DNA from: Shewanella schlegeliana
GTDB lineage: Bacteria; Pseudomonadota; Gammaproteobacteria; Enterobacterales; Shewanellaceae
Assembly (NCBI RefSeq): GCF_016765635.1
Contig: NZ_JAESVD010000013.1
Location: forward strand, 1 to 64,000
Direction of reading: 5' to 3'
Length of the DNA: 64,000 nucleotides
Below, in pieces: positions 35,484-44,301 of the stretch (position 1 is its first letter; each line of letters starts with the position of its first letter). The notes beneath the pieces are model-generated. The model saw only the letters and a list, made by a program, of their open reading frames with translations, searched no databases and had not been told where the DNA came from. Both the position numbers and the translations under genes were made by a program.

Positions 35484-36077
35484 TTAGTCGATACCATTAC
35501 GTTTAGCGATATAGTAGTCGAGGCTCGTATAGCGTCCACCGCCCATAAATATCAGAGCCAATAACATAAATAGATAAGTAATCGCAAACTCTATCCCGTT
35601 ATTCAAAATCACGAAATTACCCGAGCTGGTCAGCCATTCGTAGTTACCATGTTCTTGTAAGATCTCCTTTGCGCGCTGTAACTTCTCAGCCGAGGCAAGT
35701 ACATTCTCATTCGCTAGCCAAGAACCCGAGTCGGCAATAGCCAGCCAACCATTTTCAATATGCACACTAAAAGCTGCAACTAGCATGGTAAAAGCCAGTG
35801 GAATAGAAACAAGCCGAGTGGCCAAGCCGACCACCAGTAACGCGCCGCCAAAAAATTCGGTGCCAGCGGCCAATGCCACCATCACCTCAGGAAAAGGTAA
35901 ACCTAGCCCCCAATCGGGGTTACCAAACCAAGCTGCGGTGTCACTAAAATTTGAAAGCTTATTATAGCCCGCCTGCATCAATACTGGTGCTAAATACAAA
36001 CGTAACGCCAGAGGAGCTATCCCTTCACCATGCTTCAATAGGCTAAGAAACTTTTGATATAGATTCACAATTTGCAT
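35484..36077 (-). CDS. DoxX family membrane protein
   Basis: 197 residues with four hydrophobic helices. RLYLAPVLMQAGYNKL, the AGTEFFGGALLVVGLATR segment and the FAITYLFMLLALIFMGGGRYTSLDYYI end are DoxX-family features. A polar loop (about 105-150) interrupts helices three and four. DoxX proteins are linked to quinone or redox and oxidative-stress functions in other bacteria, but the role here is open. Start supported by GAGGAAAT upstream. Confidence 0.83.
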   Translation of the reverse strand: MQIVNLYQKFLSLLKHGEGIAPLALRLYLAPVLMQAGYNKLSNFSDTAAWFGNPDWGLGLPFPEVMVALAAGTEFFGGALLVVGLATRLVSIPLAFTMLVAAFSVHIENGWLAIADSGSWLANENVLASAEKLQRAKEILQEHGNYEWLTSSGNFVILNNGIEFAITYLFMLLALIFMGGGRYTSLDYYIAKRNGID

Positions 36078-36188
36078 TTGATTTCCTCTTCAACATAATC
36101 ACTTAAAGCTCAAGCAGTATGGCAATGATTAAAGCGCCCTGCCTATACAGACCCTGTTAGTTACGACTATCTTTCATAGCTTTATCTT

Positions 36189-37115
36189 TCACCGTAAAAT
36201 TTTAATCGCAAACAGAGCAGATGCCCCAATCGGATGCTCCGCGGTCAGCATGGGACTTCCACTCAGCTCTCTGAGATCGGTAATTAGGCTGGTTAACTTC
36301 TTTTGAAAACGCCTTTTTTGTTGACCACTCGCCAATTGATTAAGCCTGATAAGTAACTCACCAAATTTCTGGGTATTGGCATCGAGTGAATTTTTATAGA
36401 TTGCAGATTTTAGCCTATCAGGCTGACTCATTAAAATCGTAAGGCTATGGGATAGCGCCAGTTGGTTTTGTCGATTCTTCAGTGCCTGCTCAAAAAGCCG
36501 GATCCACTCATGGCGATATTCAAGCCACATATCTAATGTTGTGGCTCGGCTTAAGTTATATTGATGAATCGCCTGTTTTTGCTCTTGAGATAGCTTGCCT
36601 ATCCAGCGCTTAATGCGGTTTTCGATGCGCTCGTCAGCCATCGCGACTAAGGCTTGCTGATCTTTACCTAGGTATTTTTGATTAAGCCGCTTTTCGTCTA
36701 CCTTTAGCCGAGCAATAACCTGTTGAACCTGCTGGTCTGAAAATGAACTGATAAGCGGTACAAGGGAGGGGTTAACAAACTCAAAAGTCCTAGACCAGTG
36801 GGACTTAGCTTGTTCAACTTGTTGCGCCCAGAGACGTGACGTTAATGTTTGATTTTCCAATGCGAGCGCCAGTTGCGATAACTGCTTTGCATAACGAGGA
36901 AGCTCTTCTGTACGGTGCCAAGCTAAGAACTGATTCAAACCACTCTGAAACTGTTTCTGCTGCAGACTGTTTAATGTGACATACTCTTCAAGCTTCCACT
37001 CAATAACCCAGTCCAGAAAATAATAACCCACCTTTGTTGAGCAGCCCAAAAACGTCACGAAGAGAAGCACATATATGGCTATTTTTCTCAACTCTCCCCC
37101 CTTTGACTCAGACAA
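36189..37115 (-). CDS. DUF6279 family lipoprotein
   Basis: 308 residues. A short N-terminus, one hydrophobic stretch and the lipobox FLGC (Cys25) indicate a lipoprotein. The mature part is almost entirely helical, with YYFLDWVIEWKLEEYVTLNSLQ marking the family and a high content of Gln, Arg and Leu. Family function unknown. It stands alone after the thiamine operon with its own spacer. Confidence 0.78.
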   Translation of the reverse strand: MSESKGGELRKIAIYVLLFVTFLGCSTKVGYYFLDWVIEWKLEEYVTLNSLQQKQFQSGLNQFLAWHRTEELPRYAKQLSQLALALENQTLTSRLWAQQVEQAKSHWSRTFEFVNPSLVPLISSFSDQQVQQVIARLKVDEKRLNQKYLGKDQQALVAMADERIENRIKRWIGKLSQEQKQAIHQYNLSRATTLDMWLEYRHEWIRLFEQALKNRQNQLALSHSLTILMSQPDRLKSAIYKNSLDANTQKFGELLIRLNQLASGQQKRRFQKKLTSLITDLRELSGSPMLTAEHPIGASALFAIKILR

Positions 37116-37254
37116 TGCTATTTATCTAGCATAGAACATCATCACGGTTCCGAGGCGATCAGAGTTGCAATAAAGGCTGAAAGAACAGCAAGTATAGATA
37201 GGTTTCAACCGTTCAGAGTCGATAAGCAACGTGGAAGTAAGATTTTGTAAGCGG

Positions 37255-38274
37255 TTAGAAACGGCAGACGATTAGATCTCTATATTGCAGGGCATAGCTT
37301 AAGTACTCTCGGCTTTGAGATAGGCCTTTCTCATTAAGCTTGCCATTCGCTATCATACTGTCAAACGCCATCTGCAGTGCCCAGCACAAGGCAAACACCC
37401 AATACAGATCCACTGCTGCTGGTACAGCCTTATCGGCCTGTTGATTAAGGTTTGGGTGATCTTTCAAATAATTTGCAATCAACCAACGCCTTTGCTGTGA
37501 TGACAAGGAGTGACTTGCGATGACTGATGCCAGATCGCATAGTGGATGAGAACTGCAGGCATATTCAAAATCGATACACTTAAGCTTATCATCGACGACC
37601 AAGACATTGTACGGGTTCAGATCTCTATGGCTAAACTGCAGATTAACGAGGCAATTGGATAGCACTGCTAGCATTTCATCAATCAGATGAGATTCGGCCA
37701 ATAATTGCCCATATAAGTCTAACCATCGCTCAACCGTCTGGCTCTTTTCATCTAAAGCGTTTAATTGCTGTTGCATCTTTGCTAAACGAAGCTGATACAC
37801 CTGCCACTGCTCATCAACCCCCATCACATTTTGCGGCGCCGGCAACTGCTTTAACCCATTGAGTAAGTTGAGTAACAACTCCTCAGCTCCAGGCCATTTC
37901 ACTTGCAGCCTTGTGATGGGATGAGAACCATTGGCAGAGATGAGTTCACTCCAGCCATTCTCTTGGTTTTGCGCAAAAAACTCACTTAAGTAGAACTGCT
38001 TATCAGGGCTAATATAGACCAGTTCAGGCGCTAAATTGACACGGCTTGCCAGTTGCCAATTTAACACTTCATGGTCTCGATTACAGATCTGTGAGCTCGC
38101 CCAACTGTTAATTCTGAGTACCCATTCTGAATCGCTCAGCCTACTCGGGTGAACACCACGAACATAGTAGTTCTGATTACTTAACCCTTGAGTCAAAGCC
38201 GCGATCATGCTGACTTGCGAAAGCTCGGCCTGCTCAAGGTAAGGTAACAATGTTGTCGCTAATGGCAATGTCAT
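37255..38274 (-). CDS. ThiK-like phosphotransferase of the APH/choline kinase fold
   Basis: 339 residues. Catalytic loop HRDLNPYNVL (about residues 216-225) and the metal-binding IDFEYA (about 234-239) define the aminoglycoside phosphotransferase/choline kinase fold. Family members include thiamine kinase ThiK, choline kinase and others. The gene abuts the PnuT-type permease gene and is the last of an operon preceded by a TPP riboswitch, so thiamine kinase, which would trap imported thiamine as its phosphate, is the best reading. The specific name is inference from context, not from sequence alone. Confidence 0.72.
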   Translation of the reverse strand: MTLPLATTLLPYLEQAELSQVSMIAALTQGLSNQNYYVRGVHPSRLSDSEWVLRINSWASSQICNRDHEVLNWQLASRVNLAPELVYISPDKQFYLSEFFAQNQENGWSELISANGSHPITRLQVKWPGAEELLLNLLNGLKQLPAPQNVMGVDEQWQVYQLRLAKMQQQLNALDEKSQTVERWLDLYGQLLAESHLIDEMLAVLSNCLVNLQFSHRDLNPYNVLVVDDKLKCIDFEYACSSHPLCDLASVIASHSLSSQQRRWLIANYLKDHPNLNQQADKAVPAAVDLYWVFALCWALQMAFDSMIANGKLNEKGLSQSREYLSYALQYRDLIVCRF

Positions 38275-38937
38275 CTACATAGTGCCAGACGATAACGCGA
38301 TATCATTGGAGACTTGCTGTTCTTTCATCTGATTGCGCCACATAACATAGCCAAACACTACCATACCAATATACAGCACAAAAAGAATCGCAGTTAACAT
38401 CAAGCCTTTACTGACATAGAGGTAAATTGAAACCGCATCAATCACAAACCAATAGATCCAGTTTTCTAACACCTTCTTTGCGACCAAATAAGTGGTCATC
38501 ACAGCAAAACAGGTTGTCGCGGCATCTAGATAGGGAAAGGCAGCCTGCGTTTGGGTCGCCATAAAGTGACCAACCGCGATGGCGATCAAGGTCGTCATCC
38601 CAATTAGTTTAAGGTGGGTAGACAAACGCCAGGAAACAATGTTGACACCATCATGTTCCCTGCCGCCTCGTGTCCACATCCAGTAGCCATAAATCGCCAT
38701 TGCCATATAGTAGACATTCAGAACAGACTCCATCAACAATGACACTTTCCAGAATAAAACGGTATAGATAGCTGTACTAATAAAGGCTGCCGCCCAGCAC
38801 CAGATGTTACCTTTCATCGCTAAGATCAAATAAGCCACAGCCAATAATACCGCTACGGCCTCCCAAGCCGTTAACGCTTGGGCTTCACCAAAAGCAGCAG
38901 TAAAACTATTGACTAAGGTTAGCCAAAATTCTGACAT
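38275..38937 (-). CDS. pnuT: PnuC-family vitamin transporter, probably thiamine (PnuT)
   Basis: 220 residues, seven or eight membrane helices. NIWCWAAAFISTAIYTVLFW and the NVYYMAMAIYGYWMW and ENWIYWFVIDAVSIYLY blocks are the WxxW-type motifs of PnuC transporters, which move nicotinamide riboside, riboflavin or thiamine by facilitated diffusion. Its place between a riboswitch-led TonB receptor gene and a ThiK-like kinase points to thiamine. Metabolic trapping by the kinase would drive net uptake. Confidence 0.85.
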   Translation of the reverse strand: MSEFWLTLVNSFTAAFGEAQALTAWEAVAVLLAVAYLILAMKGNIWCWAAAFISTAIYTVLFWKVSLLMESVLNVYYMAMAIYGYWMWTRGGREHDGVNIVSWRLSTHLKLIGMTTLIAIAVGHFMATQTQAAFPYLDAATTCFAVMTTYLVAKKVLENWIYWFVIDAVSIYLYVSKGLMLTAILFVLYIGMVVFGYVMWRNQMKEQQVSNDIALSSGTM

Positions 38938-39053
38938 AATCAGTGTCCTCGACTCAGCGCAATGAAGGCTTTATCAAAAAAAGTGTACTCTATTGTTAAG
39001 ATCAAAAAGGCCAAAGAACGAAGTAAATTCTATGGCCATCAATCAAAACCTTT

Positions 39054-39314
39054 TTATTCGCTGTGACTTAAATTTAGCTCACCACCAATAAACTTACAGA
39101 CGAAAACAGCCTTGCCCCACTTCTCGTGAGCCGCTTGCATCTCGATCGCGAGCATCGACATCACATCGCCATATTCGCCGACCACCTGAGTCGCCATGGC
39201 ATTGGTGACTCGCTGGATATTGTCATAGGAATCAACTCGGGCAATAAACCACTTAATCGGATCTAAGTAGTTATCTTGCAGTGGGTAGCAACTGATCTCT
39301 GCTGTTAATTTCAT
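39054..39314 (-). CDS. YkoF-like thiamine/HMP-binding domain protein
   Basis: 86 residues. MKLTAEISCYPLQDNYLDPIK and the alternating strands with a central helix suit a single YkoF/MTH1187-type ferredoxin-like fold; the Bacillus YkoF, which has two such domains, binds thiamine and its pyrimidine moiety. There is no signal peptide, so it is cytoplasmic. It sits between the TonB receptor and the permease in the riboswitch operon, which supports a thiamine-binding or sensing role. Family call moderately sure. Confidence 0.7.
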   Translation of the reverse strand: MKLTAEISCYPLQDNYLDPIKWFIARVDSYDNIQRVTNAMATQVVGEYGDVMSMLAIEMQAAHEKWGKAVFVCKFIGGELNLSHSE

Positions 39315-39373
39315 AGTATTGACCTCAGCCGCACTGAGTACGGCTCAATAGTGTTGTTTAAAAAAATAGAATT

Positions 39374-41509
39374 TTATAAAAACTTAACGTTAACCGTCAC
39401 ACCTATCTGGCGCGGATCACCGTAACGAATATACTGCTTATCTGCCCAGTCTAAATCAGGCTCGTTACCGAAGTAGAATCCACGAACACCGTATTTTTCA
39501 TCAAACAAGTTACGGCCCCACAGATAGACTGACCAGATATCAGCCTCATAACCTACTTTGGCATTAAAGATTTGATAGGCATCGGATTTAGATTCGTTGC
39601 TATCTGAGTAATAAAAATCACTCTTACCGCTGGCGTTCACGTTAGCGAACCAGCCACTATCGCTGCGATAGGTCGCACCAAGGCTGAAGGTAAAGTTAGG
39701 AGAGTGAGCAAGCTCTCGGCCAGAAAGATCCACCAAAGTACCGTACTTATCCTCATACTGATAATCGCCATAGGCGGTTTCAAGCCAACCGACGCTGCCG
39801 TAGACGTTGAAATTATTGGTGGCGTACCAGTTACCGTCTAATTCGGCGCCATAGTTATGGGAGCTGCCCGCATTTTCTGTAAATAGAATGAAGTTGCCCT
39901 CTTCACCCGGCACTGTGGATTGCTGGGAAGCGGCCACCTGCTGATCTTGTCTATCCATATAGAATACGGCTAAGTTTGTGTTAGCCTGACCATTAAACCA
40001 GCTCGACTTTAAGCCGATCTCATAGTTATAAAGAATTTCAGTGTCATACTCTTTCTTGTCGGCTAACTCATCGGGTAGTGACATATTAAAACCACCCGCT
40101 TTATAGCCCCGCGCCACACGAATATATGACTCATGGTTTTCAGCCAACGCCTTGCTCAGTGCGATATGACCGCCCCACATGGTTTCACTTGGAGCAAAAC
40201 TATCACCAGCCGAGTCACTATAATCACTGTCACGACGCTCGACGCGCAAACCGACAGAAAGTCCATAGCTTGTACCTAAGTCTGAGTCCAACTGACCAAA
40301 CAGTGCATAATTCTGCGCCTCATATTCGGCTGTTAATTGGTTATAGGTATCAACTGTGTCGTTATCTTCTTGCAAATCCATGGCGTACACGCCAATTAAC
40401 CAGTCGGTACTATCGGCAAAAATACGCCCAGATTCCGTTGACGATAATCGAAACTCTTGGGTTGCGGTCTTTCTGTCGCCTTTTTTATCCCAGTTATATT
40501 CATATTCACAGGGGCTACCGTCACAATCTCGACTCGCCCAGTAATCAGGGTTAGCCCAATCACCATCATAGTTATGACGCGTATCTGAATGCGCAAACGA
40601 GGTTAATGAGATCAACTCAAAGTTTTCGGCACCAGTATAGGTAAACTTAAGTGAAGAGCCTGTCGTACGCTGTTTATCGACACCTGGGGCATCGGTTAAG
40701 GTATCAAAACCATTATTGTCCAGTGTCCAAGCGTCATAACCATTATCGTAGTTGGCATGAAGAAAGGTTAAATCAATCTCTAAATCTTGGGTTGCATACC
40801 AGCGCAATTTCCCACGGCCAGTAAACTCATCACGATTATTGGTATCACTTAGGCCCAGATACAGGTTATCGCGATAGCCATCCTGCTGGTGTTTTTGCAA
40901 TGAGACGCGATAAAGCAGATCGCCTGAGTCGGTTAACGGCCCAGAGCTGTATCCACTGAAGGTTTGCAGGTTATCATCACCAAAGGAAACTTCGGCGCCG
41001 TGTTCAAATACATCGGTTGGATCATTACTCTTAAGGTAGATAAGTCCTGCTAAAGCGTTAGCGCCATATCGTGTTCCTTGTGGTCCCCTTAGCACTTCAA
41101 CTTGTTGCAAGTCGTACATACTCGAGACCATACCTAAGCCCGATAGGTCGATATCATCCACCACAAATCCCACCGAAGAGTTTGGCGCACCTTGATACTC
41201 TTCCTGTTCGCCAACACCGCGGATCTGAAAATACTTAGGTCTTGAACTACCGCCAGACCAGTTAAAGTTGGCGATACTATTAAGAATATCTTCAAAGTGC
41301 TGAGCCCCTTCATCCTCGATCTGTTGTTGATCAAGAATCGTGACGCTCGATGGCATTTTTTCTAAGGGACTACCGCGAAAATCAGAAGTGACTACCATGA
41401 CTTCAATATCATCATTAGTAGCTACATCGGCATTAGCAAAAGTATTGGTAGAGGTGATAGCAGCAATAACCCCAAGGGCTACTGGTGAGTAAGATTTAAA
41501 ATTTAACAT
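39374..41509 (-). CDS. TonB-dependent receptor, probably for thiamine
   Basis: 711 residues. Signal peptide (about 1-26, ending TFANA), a TonB box-like segment DDIEVMVVTS (about 33-42), the plug domain (IRGVGEQ, LQQVEVLRGPQGTRYGANALAGLIYL at about 140-165) and a 22-strand barrel ending VTVNVKFL. Not a classic siderophore-receptor neighbourhood; instead a TPP riboswitch lies in the 5' leader and thiamine-uptake genes follow. It likely brings thiamine or a precursor across the outer membrane. Substrate is inferred from regulation and context. Confidence 0.87.
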   Translation of the reverse strand: MLNFKSYSPVALGVIAAITSTNTFANADVATNDDIEVMVVTSDFRGSPLEKMPSSVTILDQQQIEDEGAQHFEDILNSIANFNWSGGSSRPKYFQIRGVGEQEEYQGAPNSSVGFVVDDIDLSGLGMVSSMYDLQQVEVLRGPQGTRYGANALAGLIYLKSNDPTDVFEHGAEVSFGDDNLQTFSGYSSGPLTDSGDLLYRVSLQKHQQDGYRDNLYLGLSDTNNRDEFTGRGKLRWYATQDLEIDLTFLHANYDNGYDAWTLDNNGFDTLTDAPGVDKQRTTGSSLKFTYTGAENFELISLTSFAHSDTRHNYDGDWANPDYWASRDCDGSPCEYEYNWDKKGDRKTATQEFRLSSTESGRIFADSTDWLIGVYAMDLQEDNDTVDTYNQLTAEYEAQNYALFGQLDSDLGTSYGLSVGLRVERRDSDYSDSAGDSFAPSETMWGGHIALSKALAENHESYIRVARGYKAGGFNMSLPDELADKKEYDTEILYNYEIGLKSSWFNGQANTNLAVFYMDRQDQQVAASQQSTVPGEEGNFILFTENAGSSHNYGAELDGNWYATNNFNVYGSVGWLETAYGDYQYEDKYGTLVDLSGRELAHSPNFTFSLGATYRSDSGWFANVNASGKSDFYYSDSNESKSDAYQIFNAKVGYEADIWSVYLWGRNLFDEKYGVRGFYFGNEPDLDWADKQYIRYGDPRQIGVTVNVKFL

Positions 41510-41577
41510 AGGACCTCAAAATTAAAAATTTGAGATCCGGCAACATAAAGAAGCGCTTGGAAAATGAATTGTGGCCC

Positions 41578-41692
41578 ATTCCTACGCCGGTATTAGCCGG
41601 ATCAGGTTCAAAGGGTTCGTTTTTCAACATCTCAGTCAAAGCCAATCAATCCAACTTTTGTTTAATTGACTCTAACACCCCTTGGCGAGCGC
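41578..41692 (-). ncRNA. TPP riboswitch (THI element)
   Basis: On the minus strand the leader carries AAGGGGTG, then CTGAGATG, ACCCTTTGAACCTGATC and GGCTAATACCGGCGTAGG in order, the conserved P2-P5 and J elements of the thiamine pyrophosphate aptamer. A variable P3 insert lies at about 41641-41672. It ends about 70 bases before the TonB receptor start, so control is probably at translation or by a nearby structure. Confidence 0.95.
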
Positions 41693-41753
41693 GATTATAC
41701 ATGAAATTTACAACTCCATGACAGACTTCTTTAAAAACAGCGATTTTATGCAT

Positions 41754-41783
41754 AAAAAAACGCCAGCTTGCTGACGTTTTTTT
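41754..41783 (-). terminator. Terminator of ycfL
   Basis: AAAAAAACGCCAGC and GCTGACGTTTTTTT form a stem with one mismatch; T-run on the minus strand after the stop at 41828. The same structure has a T-run on the plus strand. Confidence 0.8.
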
Positions 41784-41827
41784 AACAGATTTTGCTAAAG
41801 TAAATGATTCAATCGCATTAACCGCGA

Positions 41828-42217
41828 CTAATTAGAAAAAGCTTTTCTAACATAAAGCTCAAATCGAGTCGCTGTCGCATTTGGTGCAACGGCACTAACC
41901 TGCATCTGCTGCTTGCCATGTAACTTTAACGACTTCCAACTCACCCCTTCGTCATCAATGGTCATGCCACTGGTGTCAAACCAAGTAAATTTATACTGCA
42001 GTCTTAAATCCGTCGGAACTTGGCTAACTATGGTACCCGTTCCGCGCAAAAAACCACCTTCTGGACGTGCCATGACATTGGTCACTTGTACCTCTTTACC
42101 AAAGCTGCTGTTATCGACACGCACCGCCCCATTTGATCCCGCCATCACCCCTGCGGTATGTGGAGCGCACGCCGTAATCGCCGCCGCAGTAAATAGTCCT
42201 AATAAAACCTTGTTCAT
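41828..42217 (-). CDS. ycfL: YcfL family lipoprotein
   Basis: 129 residues, lipobox ITAC with Cys17. The mature part is beta-rich, with the pattern LRLQYKFTWFDTSGMTI (about residues 72-88) that marks the YcfL/DUF1425 family. In E. coli ycfL follows hinT and precedes lpoB and thiK; here two thioesterase genes separate it from hinT. Function unknown. Confidence 0.83.
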   Translation of the reverse strand: MNKVLLGLFTAAAITACAPHTAGVMAGSNGAVRVDNSSFGKEVQVTNVMARPEGGFLRGTGTIVSQVPTDLRLQYKFTWFDTSGMTIDDEGVSWKSLKLHGKQQMQVSAVAPNATATRFELYVRKAFSN

Positions 42218-42268
42218 TTGTGTCCCCTGTTTTTTGCTAGAACCCTATCTAGTTATACAATTGATCAC

Positions 42269-42778
42269 TTAATCGATCAAAAAATGTGCCCTAGCCGTCG
42301 CAATAAGATGTTTGCGGTTGGTTTGCCAGCAATTAATACTAACGTTTGCAACTCGACGGCCCTGACGGGTAATCTTGCACTCGGCAAAGCTGTCTTTATG
42401 GTAGCCGGCTCTTAAGTAATCGATTGAGAAATCAACCACCTTAGGTACCTTAGTGGCTTGCATAAACACCATCAACTGCACAATCGCTGACATCTCCATA
42501 AAACCCGCTATCACTCCGCCATGTAGTGCAGGCAAAATAGGGTTGCCGATGTTGTCCTCTTTTGCCGGAAGCTTAAATACCAACTCATCACCAAAACGCT
42601 CGACAGCCATGCCAATGAACTTAGCATAGGGAACATGCTCAAGCAGATGACCGAAGTCATTAAGCTCTTTTGCTTTTTTGACAATGCTTTTTACGTCTAA
42701 CTTGTCACAGCCATCTTTAGTGGAGCCATCTTGGATGGATTCAGCAAGTTCTTGTTTTTTATCAAGCATACTCATCAC
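42269..42778 (-). CDS. PaaI-type hotdog thioesterase
   Basis: 169 residues. An N-terminal helix-rich part (about 1-50) precedes the hotdog core LPALHGGVIAGFMEMSAIV (about residues 83-101), where the His-Gly-Gly stretch and the acidic residue in the following helix form the active-site region. It hydrolyses acyl-CoA thioesters; substrate unknown. It overlaps the upstream thioesterase gene by 17 bases, so the two are coupled and may act as a pair. Confidence 0.82.
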   Translation of the reverse strand: MMSMLDKKQELAESIQDGSTKDGCDKLDVKSIVKKAKELNDFGHLLEHVPYAKFIGMAVERFGDELVFKLPAKEDNIGNPILPALHGGVIAGFMEMSAIVQLMVFMQATKVPKVVDFSIDYLRAGYHKDSFAECKITRQGRRVANVSINCWQTNRKHLIATARAHFLID

Positions 42779-43268
42779 CTCCTCCCATTAGTGCCTGCCT
42801 AAATTCATCCCCCACCATTTCTGGACTAATTCGCATAAATGAGCCAACCGCATGAGCGATGGGATCATCGATGGAGTCTTGGTAAGCAATCGCACGGGTA
42901 AAAGCCACACTCGAGGAGAGTTTATAGCACTCGGCAAACCCATAGACAGGTTTATGGGGCTCTGCGGGTTTCATGTAATCAACCCGTAGATCCAGCGTAG
43001 GCGAGATCTCAAGCAAGCGAAACTTATCGAAGATAGAGCATACGACAGCGCAACCACTGGCAGTATCCATCAAGGTCGTGATCACCCCACCATGGATCAC
43101 GCCAGTATCAGGATAACCCACGAGCTGCTCGTCATAAGGTAGCTCGATTAACACCTGCTTACCACTCGCTTCTAGCACCTTCAATTTAAGCTTACGACAT
43201 TGGGTCAACTGGTCGACAAAGCGACTCGCCATAGCAGTTAATGAATAGTGCTCGCTGCTGGCACTCAT
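42762..43268 (-). CDS. PaaI-type hotdog thioesterase
   Basis: 168 residues with the hotdog motif YPDTGVIHGGVITTLMDTASGCAV (about residues 52-75). It is related in fold but clearly divergent from its downstream neighbour, so they are not recent duplicates. The start overlaps the hinT stop by four bases (ATGA). Many gammaproteobacteria carry such PaaI-like pairs; the substrate is unknown. Confidence 0.85.
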   Translation of the reverse strand: MSASSEHYSLTAMASRFVDQLTQCRKLKLKVLEASGKQVLIELPYDEQLVGYPDTGVIHGGVITTLMDTASGCAVVCSIFDKFRLLEISPTLDLRVDYMKPAEPHKPVYGFAECYKLSSSVAFTRAIAYQDSIDDPIAHAVGSFMRISPEMVGDEFRQALMGGGDEYA

Positions 43269-43621
43269 TCACTCGAGCTCAGCATTGGGCCTAGTGGCTT
43301 TCCACCCAATAAATGCATATGGATATGGAAAACCTCTTGGCCGCCATGTTCATTACAGTTCATGATTAGGCGGTAGCCATCCTCTGCAATCCCGGCTTCC
43401 TGCGCGAGCTTAGCCGCCACAGACATCATACGCCCCAACGCTTTCTCATCGGATGCCTTAATGTCGTTAGCCGTAGGGATCAGATGATTGGGGATAATTA
43501 AAATATGTGTTGGCGCTTTAGGCGTGATGTCTCTAAATGCGGTAACAAGATCATCTTGGTACAAGATATCTGCAGGAATTTCACGTCGGATAATTTTACT
43601 AAATATGGTTTCTTCGGCCAT
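43265..43621 (-). CDS. hinT: HIT family nucleotide-binding protein HinT
   Basis: 118 residues from the ATG at 43621, which has GAGGG eight bases upstream; the frame is open to 43705 but this start gives the usual MAEETIFSKIIRREIPA beginning. The histidine triad HIHMHLLGG (about residues 98-106) is the catalytic site for purine nucleoside phosphoramidate hydrolysis. The first gene of an operon with two thioesterases and probably ycfL. Confidence 0.9.
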   Translation of the reverse strand: MAEETIFSKIIRREIPADILYQDDLVTAFRDITPKAPTHILIIPNHLIPTANDIKASDEKALGRMMSVAAKLAQEAGIAEDGYRLIMNCNEHGGQEVFHIHMHLLGGKPLGPMLSSSE

Positions 43622-43744
43622 TTGTCTGCCCTCAAAAAGGTAATTACTAGCCATAGTATACTCGAAAATGTTGCCAAGGCGACGGAGATTACCGATGTAA
43701 ATCATCCAATTGAAGCTTTGCTTACAGCATACTAAATAAACAGA

Positions 43745-43754
43745 TGTATATACA
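43745..43754. promoter_or_regulatory. Short palindrome in the hinT/TetR divergent region
   Basis: TGTATATACA, a perfect 10-bp palindrome between divergent hinT and the TetR gene. A TetR autoregulation site is possible, but so short a palindrome could be chance in AT-rich DNA. Confidence 0.25.
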
Positions 43755-43816
43755 ATATGGTTGACTTTATCCTGATTACGACTTCTAATGAAAAAAATAT
43801 TTGCAGGAATCTGACA

Positions 43817-44230
43817 ATGCTAACGGATAAAGAAACCGCACTACTCGATGCGGCCACCGAATTGGTACAAGAAAAAGGCATGATAGCACTGAATATGTCT
43901 GATGTTCATAAGCGAGCAGGCTATTCCCGCGCCGCTCAGTACCAATCATTTAGTGATAAGAATGCCCTTCTCGCTGCGCTATGTATGCGAGAATTGGTAA
44001 ACAATACTAAGGCCATCGAAGAGCAACGCTTTGATGAATTCACCGGGCAGTTCACTGTGGTATTAAGACCCGTTGTGTACCGTTACTTAAAGTTATCGGA
44101 TCGACTAATGATCGACTCTGCATTCGGTCTAATGCTAGCCCAAGTTCGCTCGTTACCCGATGAAGAACGATTTAACTTCCTAAAGAGTGGTTTCGAGTTC
44201 TTAAATAAAGAACGTGAGATGAACAACTAA
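43817..44230 (+). CDS. TetR family transcriptional regulator
   Basis: 137 residues from the ATG at 43817, preceded by AGGA at good spacing; the frame opens earlier, at 43757, without support. The N-terminal helix-turn-helix is ETALLDAATELVQEKGMIALNMSDVHKRAGYSRAAQYQSF (split over about residues 5-45), with the FSDKNALLAALC link of the family. The C-terminal half (about 60-137) is shorter than usual and should be the ligand and dimer part. Its targets are unknown; it is divergent from hinT. Confidence 0.8.
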   Translation: MLTDKETALLDAATELVQEKGMIALNMSDVHKRAGYSRAAQYQSFSDKNALLAALCMRELVNNTKAIEEQRFDEFTGQFTVVLRPVVYRYLKLSDRLMIDSAFGLMLAQVRSLPDEERFNFLKSGFEFLNKEREMNN

Positions 44231-44260
44231 CTTCAACAAGAAGAATTAAGCTGTTAGAGA

Positions 44261-44288
44261 ATAGTCGGCTTAGGCCGACTATTTTTTT
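44261..44288 (+). terminator. Terminator of the TetR gene
   Basis: AGTCGGC (44263-44269) and GCCGACT (44274-44280) form the stem, followed by ATTTTTTT on the plus strand. Confidence 0.85.
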
Positions 44289-44301
44289 AACTTGATTAAT
44301 C

